From: JAFAHS01 sp046728175
GTDB taxonomy: Bacteria > Desulfobacterota > Binatia > Binatales > Binataceae
Direction: 5' to 3'
NCBI GenBank assembly: GCA_046728175.1
Contig: JBKPEA010000039.1
Location: 1 to 46,493, forward strand
DNA length: 46,493 bases
Below, piece by piece: positions 25,247 to 32,639 of the stretch. Position 1 is the first letter of the stretch; each line of letters begins with the position of its first letter. The notes beneath the pieces are model-generated. The model was not told the origin of the DNA. It searched no databases and saw only the letters and a program-made list of their open reading frames with translations. The translations under genes were made by a program, and so were the position numbers.

Positions 25247-26953
25247 ATGGCGGAATTCGACATAGTCATCAAGAATGGCATGGTGGTCGACGGTACCCGC
25301 GCGCCGCGCTTCCGCAGCGACGTCGGGATCAAAAAAGGCCGCATCGCCAAGATTGGACGCATCGCGAGCCACCAGGGCGCCAAGGTGGTCGACGCCGAGG
25401 GGCAGATCGTCGCGCCGGGCTTCATCGATCTGCACACCCACTACGATGCGCAGATTTTCTGGGACCCGTATCTGACGATCTCCGGTTATCACGGCATCAC
25501 CTCCGTCGTGATCGGCAACTGCGGGTTCGGGTTCGCCCCCGTGCGCCCCAAAGATGCCGAGCGCGCGATGCTCACCATGGTCCGCACCGAAGCGATCCCG
25601 CTGCGCGCGATGCAGGCGGCGATGCCGTTTGACTGGGAGAGCTATCCACAGTTCATGGACAAGCTCGACCGTCTCCCCAAGGGGGTCAATCTGCTGCCTT
25701 ACGTGCCGATGAATCCGGTTCTCGGCTACGTTATGGGGATCGAGGAATCGAAAACCGGGCGCATGCCGACCGACGACGAGCACGCAAAGATGCGCCAAAT
25801 CCTGCATCAAGCGATGGATGCGGGCGCGTGCGGATGGTCGGCGCAGAGGCTCATCCCAGGTGGGCCGAGCGCGGTCCAGCGTGACTTTGACGGCTCCCCG
25901 ATGAACACCGACGTGATGAATGACGAGACCTGCATCGAGATGGCGCGGGTGCTCGGCGAGCGCGGCGAAGGATTCCAGGAGCTTACCCTGGCGAGTTGGG
26001 ATCCAAGGAAAGATGCCGAACACTTCGAGAAGCTGGCCGAAGTCAGCGGCCGCCCCATCATGTACGAGGCGCTCGTCACCAACGATCGGTTCCCGCATCG
26101 CCATCGCAACACGATGAAATGGCTCGAGCGGTGCCGTCAGAAGGGACTGCCGGTTTACGGCCAGGGCACCACGACGGATGCCGGCCTTACCTTCACCTTC
26201 GAGGATTGGAACCTGTTCGATGATTCCGACGCCTGGCGCGAAGCGACCACCGGCACGATTACCGAACGCGCCGAGAAGCTCGGCGATCCGCGCCGGCGCG
26301 CTGCACTCAAAGCACAGATGCCGCGCGAGAGCCTGATCACGAACTACTTTGACGAGATCATCATCACCGAATGCCAGGACCCGGCGAACAAAAAGTTCGA
26401 GGGCATGACCCTTCGCCTTGCCGCCAAGGAGACGGGCAAAGACGCAGTCGACGTCATGTTGGATCTTGCGGTGTCAGAGAATCTTAAAACCGAATTCTTC
26501 GCGCCCGCGGTCAACTCGTCGGATCTGATGAAAGAACTGCTCGACTATCCTTATATTACCTTCGGCGTTTCCGACGGCGGCGCGCACACCAAGTTTCTCA
26601 CCGCCGGACGCTACCCGACTGAAGGGTTAATCCGGTTCGTTCGCGAGAAAAGCTGGCTCAGCCTCGAGGACATTCACTGGCGGATGTCTGGACTGCCCGC
26701 CTTCTGCGCCGGATTCAAGGACCGTGGTTTTCTCCGGGAAGGCGCTCCTGCGGATATCGTTGTCTACAATCTGGAGCAGCTTAAGGTGCTGCCGGTCGAA
26801 ATCGCGCACGACCTGCCTGGCGACGAATGGCGTCGGGTGCAGCGAGCCGAGGGTTACGGCCACATCATTGTGAACGGACAGATCACGTGGGAAGGTGAGC
26901 GCTTCACGGGCGCGACGCCGGGGAAGGTTCTGCGCCACGGCGTTTCTGCATAG
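25247..26953 (+). CDS. N-acyl-D-amino-acid deacylase-family amidohydrolase
   Basis: A 568-aa metal-dependent hydrolase. FDIVIKNGMVVDGTRAPRFR opens the composite beta domain, FIDLHTHYDAQIFWDP (near residue 60) gives the HxH metal ligands, and TSVVIGNCGFGFAPVRP (near 86) is diagnostic of the D-aminoacylase group. FGVSDGGAHTKFLTAGR near 445 contributes a later ligand region. Family enzymes remove N-acyl groups from D-amino acids, but many uncharacterised members occur beside CoA-transferases and act on other amides or cyclic imides. The ATG at 25247 follows GTGAGG; an upstream frame to 25169 lacks family similarity. A strong hairpin follows the stop. Confidence 0.92.
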   Translation: MAEFDIVIKNGMVVDGTRAPRFRSDVGIKKGRIAKIGRIASHQGAKVVDAEGQIVAPGFIDLHTHYDAQIFWDPYLTISGYHGITSVVIGNCGFGFAPVRPKDAERAMLTMVRTEAIPLRAMQAAMPFDWESYPQFMDKLDRLPKGVNLLPYVPMNPVLGYVMGIEESKTGRMPTDDEHAKMRQILHQAMDAGACGWSAQRLIPGGPSAVQRDFDGSPMNTDVMNDETCIEMARVLGERGEGFQELTLASWDPRKDAEHFEKLAEVSGRPIMYEALVTNDRFPHRHRNTMKWLERCRQKGLPVYGQGTTTDAGLTFTFEDWNLFDDSDAWREATTGTITERAEKLGDPRRRAALKAQMPRESLITNYFDEIIITECQDPANKKFEGMTLRLAAKETGKDAVDVMLDLAVSENLKTEFFAPAVNSSDLMKELLDYPYITFGVSDGGAHTKFLTAGRYPTEGLIRFVREKSWLSLEDIHWRMSGLPAFCAGFKDRGFLREGAPADIVVYNLEQLKVLPVEIAHDLPGDEWRRVQRAEGYGHIIVNGQITWEGERFTGATPGKVLRHGVSA

Positions 26954-26998
26954 GGCAGTCCCGGCTGCCCCCCTTTTGAATCTGCCTTCTGTTGGAGC

Positions 26999-27030
26999 GC
27001 GGGACATCCGTCTGGCCGCGGATGTCCCGC
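26999..27030 (+). terminator. Perfect 12-bp hairpin between amidohydrolase and CoA-transferase genes
   Basis: GCGGGACATCCG (26999-27010) and CGGATGTCCCGC (27019-27030) pair perfectly around an 8-base loop, followed by CTGTCTTT. It lies 46 bases after the amidohydrolase stop and 19 bases before the CoA-transferase ATG. It could be an intrinsic terminator, an attenuator that lowers downstream expression, or an mRNA processing and stability element. Confidence 0.6.
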
Positions 27031-27048
27031 CTGTCTTTGGGTGAGACG

Positions 27049-28362
27049 ATGGGCAACGGCAACCCGAAAAGTGGACGGGCGCTCGACGGCGTGCGAGTGC
27101 TGGACTTGACGTGGCTTCAGGTGGGACCACAAGCGACGCGCCTGCTGGCGACTTTCGGCGCGCAGGTTATACGCATTGAATGGCGCGAGCGCAAGGCTAT
27201 CGACTTTCTCCGCTATACCCCGCCGTATGCTCCCGACCACGCGCGAGCGAACGGCGGCCGCGTCCAGGGGGTAACCCGTGGCCGCGGCAGTCCCGGAAAT
27301 TATGATCGGGGCGCTTACTTCAACAACACCAACCCCGGCAAGTACGGAATCACGCTAAACCTGAATCATCCGAAAGGACGAGACCTGCTCCGACGGATGG
27401 TGCGCGACGCGAATGCGATTTGCGAGAATTTCAGTCCCGGCCAGATGGACAAGTGGGACCTGGGCTACGATGAATTGCGCAAGATCAACCCCGCCATCAT
27501 CTACTTGCAGACCACCGGGCTGGGCAAGGCTGGCGTTTACAAGGACTACGTGAGCTATGGGCCGACCGCGCAGGCGTTTTCCGGCTTGACCTTCCTGTCT
27601 GGTCTTCCCGAACAAGATCACCCGGCCGGGTGGGGCTATTCGTATCTCGACCACTCGCCTGGCTACTTCGGCGCGATTCTCCTGATGGCGGCGATTCGCC
27701 GTCAGCGGCTGACCGGCGCCGGATGCTACCTGGACATGTCGCAGTGCGAGACGGGCCTGATGTTGTCGGGCACCTCACTCCTCGAGCATCAGATCACCGG
27801 CAAGCCGACCGTGCGCTACGGAAACCGCATGCCGTTTCTGGCCTGGTCACCGCATGGTGCTTACCGATGCAGCGGAGAGGACAACTGGATCGCTATCTCG
27901 ATTCAGTCGGATGAGCAGTGGCGGGCACTCACTGACGAGATGGGTTCACCGCCGTGGGCACTGGATACGCGCTTCGCGACGGCGGCCGGTCGACTGCAAC
28001 ACGAGAACGACCTGGACCACAACCTCACGAGTTTTACCGCGGGCTCCGATCGTTACGATCTTATGAATCGGCTGCAAGCGCGCGGCATCCCTGCGGGCGT
28101 AGTGCAAAAGGCTTCCGACCGATTCGACCACGATCCTCAGCTCAAGGCTCGCGCCTACTACGTCGACCTTCCACAAAGTGAAATCGGAATCTGGCCGGTC
28201 GAAGGCTTCCCGGCCAAGCTCTCTCGCTCTCCTGCCGAAGTCGGTGGAATGACCGCTCGGGCCGCTCCCAGGCTGGGCGAGGACAACGCTTTCGTATACG
28301 GCGAACTGGTTGGTCTGAGCGCTGCGGAAATGAGTGCGCTGGCGGAGGACGGTGTCATTTGA
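27049..28362 (+). CDS. Family III CoA-transferase (CaiB/BaiF), subunit with active-site Asp
   Basis: A 437-aa enzyme that moves CoA between acyl groups. The N-terminus GRALDGVRVLDLTWLQVGPQ and PGKYGITLNLNHPKGRDLL are typical of the family. The catalytic aspartate expected by alignment to formyl-CoA transferase lies in SYLDHSPGYFGAILLMAA. I choose the ATG at 27049; a TTG at 26992 would start inside the hairpin. Its stop overlaps the next gene's TTG start (TTGA), so the pair is translationally coupled. The substrate is unknown: benzylsuccinate, carnitine, oxalate and bile-acid transferases all belong here. Confidence 0.93.
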   Translation: MGNGNPKSGRALDGVRVLDLTWLQVGPQATRLLATFGAQVIRIEWRERKAIDFLRYTPPYAPDHARANGGRVQGVTRGRGSPGNYDRGAYFNNTNPGKYGITLNLNHPKGRDLLRRMVRDANAICENFSPGQMDKWDLGYDELRKINPAIIYLQTTGLGKAGVYKDYVSYGPTAQAFSGLTFLSGLPEQDHPAGWGYSYLDHSPGYFGAILLMAAIRRQRLTGAGCYLDMSQCETGLMLSGTSLLEHQITGKPTVRYGNRMPFLAWSPHGAYRCSGEDNWIAISIQSDEQWRALTDEMGSPPWALDTRFATAAGRLQHENDLDHNLTSFTAGSDRYDLMNRLQARGIPAGVVQKASDRFDHDPQLKARAYYVDLPQSEIGIWPVEGFPAKLSRSPAEVGGMTARAAPRLGEDNAFVYGELVGLSAAEMSALAEDGVI

Positions 28363-29624
28363 GCCGGGACTACAACCTGCGCGCTTCCCTGGCCGGGCTC
28401 AGGACGCTGGAAATCGGCGATCAACTGGGCGACTATGCCGCGCTACTCCTCTCCGGCCTCGGAGCCGAAGTCATCAAGATCGAACCCCGCGGTGGTGCCG
28501 AGTCACGCCGGGTCGGACCATTTGCAGCTGACACCCCTCATCCCGAGCAGAGTCTTTTCTTCTGGCGGTACAACCTGAACAAGCAGAGCGTGACGCTGGA
28601 GGTCGACCATCTCGACGCGCAGCCGGCACTGGGCGCGTTGGCGGCCGGGGCCGACATTGTGCTGCTCTCGGGAGAATTCGAGGTCGTCGCGCGCCGGCTG
28701 CCGCTGTGGCGCAAGCTTGCGCGGGACAATCCGCGACTGATTGTCTGCACCATTACACCATTCGGTCTGGATGGACCCTGGCGCGCGCTGAAGGCCACCG
28801 ATCTGGTCCAGATGGCGCTTGGCGGGATCATGGCCGTGTGCGGCTACGACCCGGACCGCGAGGGATTCTACGATACTCCACCGATCGCGCCCGCTATGTG
28901 GCATTCCTATCATCTGGGCGGCGAGTACGCGGCGATTGCAATAATGGCCGCGCTGAACTTCCGAGAGTTGAGCGGCGAGGGCCAGTTCATTGACGTCTCG
29001 ATTCACGAGGCGGTTAACACCTGCACCGAAGTCGCGATTCCGACCTACGTGTACACCGGAGAGATCGTGAAGCGGCAGACCGCGCGTCATGCGGCGACCG
29101 TGATCACGCACGCGCGACTGTCGGAGAGCGCCGATCACGTTCTCATGCTTGCCAACCTGAGCCCCTTCGAACGTGAACTGCGCGCGCTCGGCGATCTCGC
29201 CGATCAGGTCGGCATTCAGCACGTTCTCGGAACGCCGGAATTCAAACAACTGGAAAAAGACGATCGCGTGGCCGCGGCCATCTATCGCAATGATCTGCTG
29301 ATGGAAGTAGTAGCAAGCCTTCCCGCCGAGGAAATCTTTCATCGCGCGCAGGCGCTCGGCCTCGCCTGGTCACCGATTCGCCGCCCGGAGGACAACCTCG
29401 GGGATCCGCATTTTGCCGCGCGGGGCAGCTTCGCGGCCATCAACCACCCCGAACTGAGCCGCGATTTGCGTTACCCCGGCACAGTCGCCAGCGACGGGCA
29501 GGAGCCGCACTTTTGCTTCAGCCGCCGTGCGCCACGCCTTGGTGAGCACACCGACGAGGTGCTGAGACGCGCGGGCCTGGGGGACACGGAGATAGCGATG
29601 CTCCGGGACAGGAATCTTATCTGA
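28359..29624 (+). CDS. Family III CoA-transferase-like protein without the catalytic Asp
   Basis: A 421-aa CaiB/BaiF-fold protein: SLAGLRTLEIGDQLGDYAAL, then GLGAEVIKIEPRGGAESRRV at the N-terminus and GQFIDVSIHEAVN later are clear family features. At the position of the catalytic aspartate the sequence reads MWHSYHLGGEYAAIAIMAAL, with His or Tyr instead. It therefore probably cannot form the aspartyl-CoA intermediate alone and may be the non-catalytic partner of the preceding gene, as in two-subunit BbsEF-type transferases. The start is TTG 28359 overlapping the upstream TGA; it could also start a few codons later. The 51-base gap after it ends at the convergent kinase gene. Confidence 0.88.
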   Translation: MSRDYNLRASLAGLRTLEIGDQLGDYAALLLSGLGAEVIKIEPRGGAESRRVGPFAADTPHPEQSLFFWRYNLNKQSVTLEVDHLDAQPALGALAAGADIVLLSGEFEVVARRLPLWRKLARDNPRLIVCTITPFGLDGPWRALKATDLVQMALGGIMAVCGYDPDREGFYDTPPIAPAMWHSYHLGGEYAAIAIMAALNFRELSGEGQFIDVSIHEAVNTCTEVAIPTYVYTGEIVKRQTARHAATVITHARLSESADHVLMLANLSPFERELRALGDLADQVGIQHVLGTPEFKQLEKDDRVAAAIYRNDLLMEVVASLPAEEIFHRAQALGLAWSPIRRPEDNLGDPHFAARGSFAAINHPELSRDLRYPGTVASDGQEPHFCFSRRAPRLGEHTDEVLRRAGLGDTEIAMLRDRNLI

Positions 29625-29675
29625 GTTGCCCGAATCAGAAGGTCTCGCCAAGCCGCAGTGTCTGTCTAGTCGGCC

Positions 29676-30635
29676 TCATTTGATGCCTGACCGAGGCAAG
29701 CTGCGGCGGTGCTCGCGCGGATAGCGAGCACCGGTCCACTGATCGGTCGGCTCACGCTCCACATAAATCGGCGTGGGACTCAGGACAATCGACGGCGAGG
29801 TCGAGGGTGACGCCGCTGACACCGACCGGAACTGGCACGCTCTGCACGCTAACAGTTGCTGCCTGAATGCATCGGCATCGCGGGGTCGGTTGCTTATCTC
29901 GTACGCAAGAGCGCGTTCAATTGCGGCGATGAACTTCGGGTTCAGATCGGGACGATAGTTTCGGAGCGGTGGAAAGCGAAATGGCGCCTCGGTCGTGGGA
30001 TCGCGGCCGGAAAGTGCCTGATACATCGTTGCGGCGAGCGAATAGAGGTCCGATCGAGGTTCGGGTCGTCCTGCGTATTGCTCCGGCGGCGCATAACCGT
30101 GAGTTCCGACCATAGTGACCCTGGTGTAGGCCACGAAATGCCGCGCAATCCCAAAATCAATCAGCTTTAACTGCGCGTCCTTCGTCGTCATCAGATTGGA
30201 TGGCTTCAAATCGCGGTGAATCAGCGGCGGCCGGCGAGCGTGTAGGTACTGCAGAGCCTCCAGAACCTCAAGCCCGACTTCGAGCACCCGCTTTGCCGGC
30301 AGCTGACCGTCGCTTCTCGCGAGTTCATTCTCCAGTGTTGTGCCGTCGATAAACTCCATCACCAGGTAATGATGATTCGCCTCGCTAAAGCAGTCGAAGA
30401 CCTGTGGAATATGCGGATTGCTCAGTTGCGCGAGAATGTCGGCCTCGCGTTGAAACGCCTCGATTGCCTTCCGCTGCGCCTCCTGACTGCTAAAGCTGTC
30501 GACCATCTCGGCCAGCGCACAAAGGCGTGCCGCGAGCCGGAGGTCTTCGGCGGCGTAAGCGAGCTTCATTCCTCCGCCGCCGAGCATCCGGACAATGCGA
30601 TACCGACCGCCGACGATGGCATTTGGGGCGATCAT
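29676..30635 (-). CDS. Serine/threonine protein kinase-like protein lacking the VAIK lysine
   Basis: A 319-aa Hanks-type kinase domain protein with no membrane helix or sensor domain. The glycine loop is RMLGGGGMKLAYAAEDL, the C-helix glutamate is in FQREADILAQL, the catalytic loop is LIHRDLKPSNLM (near residue 138) and the metal motif LIDFGIARHF (near 158). Activation-segment end GTHGYAPPEQY and DLYSLAATMYQALSGR are normal. The strand-3 motif reads CALAEMVDSF where VAxKEM is expected, so the ATP-anchoring lysine is alanine. About 60 Pro/Ser-rich C-terminal residues follow the kinase fold and include two close cysteines (ACRACQ). It is convergent with the CoA-transferase pair; the target is unknown. 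Confidence 0.9.
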   Translation of the reverse strand: MIAPNAIVGGRYRIVRMLGGGGMKLAYAAEDLRLAARLCALAEMVDSFSSQEAQRKAIEAFQREADILAQLSNPHIPQVFDCFSEANHHYLVMEFIDGTTLENELARSDGQLPAKRVLEVGLEVLEALQYLHARRPPLIHRDLKPSNLMTTKDAQLKLIDFGIARHFVAYTRVTMVGTHGYAPPEQYAGRPEPRSDLYSLAATMYQALSGRDPTTEAPFRFPPLRNYRPDLNPKFIAAIERALAYEISNRPRDADAFRQQLLACRACQFRSVSAASPSTSPSIVLSPTPIYVEREPTDQWTGARYPREHRRSLPRSGIK

Positions 30636-30804
30636 CGAAAAAGGCTCTTCAGATCACTCCGCGCGAATACCACCTGCTGCAATAATGCTCCGCGACTGCA
30701 GATACTCTCAAGCGGGTGCGACCCGACTGCCGAAGAGTGCCTGATTCGCCATCCAAGAATGACCGCCCATTGAACGGCTCGGCCTCATCGAATTCGCGCT
30801 GCTA

Positions 30805-30819
30805 AACCGGAACCCGGTT
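30805..30819 (-). terminator. Short hairpin after the DUF35 gene
   Basis: AACCGG-AAC-CCGGTT (30805-30819) is a perfect 6-bp stem with a 3-base loop, 40 bases after the DUF35 stop in the minus-strand reading and followed there by TTTAG. It may end the thiolase-DUF35 transcript; the short U-tract makes this weak. Confidence 0.3.
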
Positions 30820-30858
30820 CAAATCGAAGGGAGCTGGATGAATCTCCGCCGACCGATA

Positions 30859-31332
30859 CTACTCAGAGAACTTCCACGTGCCGTCCGCTCCGCCACTTAT
30901 TCGCCACCGCGGCATCACGATCTTCGGGTCGCTGGTTTCCTCGAACAGCACCGTGCAGGGCAGTCCTATTGCGACCTCCGCTTCAGCGTTGGTCAGCACT
31001 CCGGCGACCCGCGTGACGGTACCGTCCTCTTCCTTGCAATCGTCGAGTTCGATGATCGCAACCACGTAGGGGACCGAACTCACAAACGCGCCGACGATCG
31101 GCTGCACCACGACAACGTAGCTGTGGATCACTCCCTTGCCCGCGGTTTCGAACCATCCGATATCCATGGCGGTACATTTGTCACAGGCGGGAATGTTCGG
31201 TGGGAACCATTTGTGGCCACATCGCTTGCACTGGCGCACCAGGTACTTGTGTTGACGCGCGGCCTCCCACCATTCGCGAGTATCCGGATCGGGCAGGATG
31301 CGAAGCTTCGAGTAGTCAATCGTCACCGACAT
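30859..31332 (-). CDS. DUF35 OB-fold protein with rubredoxin-like zinc ribbon
   Basis: A 157-aa protein. The zinc ribbon is CKRCGHKWFPPNIPACDKC (two CxxC knuckles, about residues 34-52), followed by the OB-fold (GKGVIHSYVVVVQPIVGAF onward). DUF35 proteins are partners of thiolase-like enzymes; in mycobacterial steroid degradation the ChsH2 DUF35 domain binds the Ltp2 aldolase. Here the gene lies 20 bases after a thiolase-like gene on the same strand, and a GGAGGA Shine-Dalgarno sits in that gap, so the two almost certainly form one complex. The N-terminus (DPDTREWWEAARQHKYLVRQ) is typical of the family. Confidence 0.93.
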   Translation of the reverse strand: MSVTIDYSKLRILPDPDTREWWEAARQHKYLVRQCKRCGHKWFPPNIPACDKCTAMDIGWFETAGKGVIHSYVVVVQPIVGAFVSSVPYVVAIIELDDCKEEDGTVTRVAGVLTNAEAEVAIGLPCTVLFEETSDPKIVMPRWRISGGADGTWKFSE

Positions 31333-31351
31333 TTATGAAGTCCTCCCCCCG

Positions 31352-32581
31352 TCACGCGGCCATGCCACGCAGCACTAGACAGCTGGCCATGTTCTCCCAT
31401 CCCCATGCCATCCCGCAGCAGATTTTTGCCTTTCTGAGCTGGCGGCAGCCCGCGCTGCGATCATAACTGTGCTTCCCTTCGCGCCAACCGGGACACGCAT
31501 CGTCGGCGCGATAGCGCAACTGGCGCACGTTCTCGATCACCATCTGCACGCCATGCGTGTAGCCCTCCGACAGATGCCCGCCTGAAAGATTGCTGGGCAA
31601 TTCGTGATCGATCTGGAGCCGTCCACCCTTCACAAATTCGCCCGCTTCGCCCGCGCCGCAGAAACCGTTCGCCTCGAGCTGGATCAGGGTGGTGAAAGTA
31701 AAAGCGTCGTAGCAGGAGATGAAGTCCACATCGCGATGCGTGATGCCGGCCATGCCGAATGCCCGCTTCCAGCCGTAATTCCCGGCGACGTAGTGGAGCA
31801 CCGGGCGCGAGTAGTTCCATTGCGGGCTCTCGGTCATGGTGCGCGCATAGCCGCCCATGATGAACACCGGAGGATGGCGCAGGTCGTAGGCGCGCTCGCG
31901 CGAGGTCACGATTATCGCGGCGGCGACGTCGGTTTCCTGGCAGCAATCGAGCAATCGAAACGGTTTGACCACCCATCGCGATCGTTGATGATCATCGATT
32001 GTAATTGGCGAGCGATGAATCGCCTTGGGGTTGAGGCTCGCGTGATAGCGATGCGCGACCGCGATTTCTGCAAATGCCCTGGTTGTACAGCCGGTATCCC
32101 GCAGGTACCGCATCGCGGACATTCCAAAGCGCTGCGCCGGCGTGGTCCATCCCCAGCCCATGTTGAACTGGTTGTCGCCCTCCGCATTCACCGCGGGAAT
32201 CGGTCCCGCCGGAATCTGTCCACCCATCCGCCGCCCCGATCGTCCATTCATCGAGCGGAAGCACACGATCGTTTTTGCGTAGCCTGCCTCGATGAGTCCG
32301 ATCGCGTGCGCGACCAGGGCCTCAGTGCTCGAGCCGCCTCCGAGAATATCCAGGCAATAGTTCAATCGCAGCCCAAGCGCGGTCGCCACGTGTCCCGAGG
32401 TCGTCGAATCGGCGGCCTGGTAGCTAGTCATGCCATCAATGTCCGATGCCTTAAGACCTGCATCGGCCATCGCGTTGCGAACTGCTTCGCAAGCCATCGA
32501 AAGCGTGGTGCGGTTAGAAGGCCGCAGATGTGGCGTTTCGCCCACCCCCACGATGCAGTACTTGTCCGTCAGTGCTCCCAT
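31352..32581 (-). CDS. Thiolase-superfamily protein, lipid-transfer-protein/Ltp2 aldolase-like
   Basis: A 409-aa thiolase-fold protein. CIVGVGETPHLRPSNRTTLS opens the fold. Where thiolases have the acylated cysteine it reads CLDILGGGSSTEALVAHAIG, with no Cys in the nucleophile position. CYDAFTFTTLIQLEANGFCG and SNLSGGHLSEGYTHGVQMV are typical of the SCP2-thiolase/lipid-transfer group. Homologues such as Ltp2 act as retro-aldolases that cleave a hydroxyacyl-CoA side chain rather than as thiolases. The adjacent DUF35 gene supports this. The C-terminus has an unusual run of cysteines (KICCGMAWGWENMASC). The acyl-CoA substrate is unknown; a sterol or branched fatty acid is plausible. Confidence 0.9.
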   Translation of the reverse strand: MGALTDKYCIVGVGETPHLRPSNRTTLSMACEAVRNAMADAGLKASDIDGMTSYQAADSTTSGHVATALGLRLNYCLDILGGGSSTEALVAHAIGLIEAGYAKTIVCFRSMNGRSGRRMGGQIPAGPIPAVNAEGDNQFNMGWGWTTPAQRFGMSAMRYLRDTGCTTRAFAEIAVAHRYHASLNPKAIHRSPITIDDHQRSRWVVKPFRLLDCCQETDVAAAIIVTSRERAYDLRHPPVFIMGGYARTMTESPQWNYSRPVLHYVAGNYGWKRAFGMAGITHRDVDFISCYDAFTFTTLIQLEANGFCGAGEAGEFVKGGRLQIDHELPSNLSGGHLSEGYTHGVQMVIENVRQLRYRADDACPGWREGKHSYDRSAGCRQLRKAKICCGMAWGWENMASCLVLRGMAA

Positions 32582-32639
32582 CGACGCTCCCTTAAGCTGA
32601 ATGATCTTTGCGGACTAGTGAGGAGCGCGTAACACAGCT

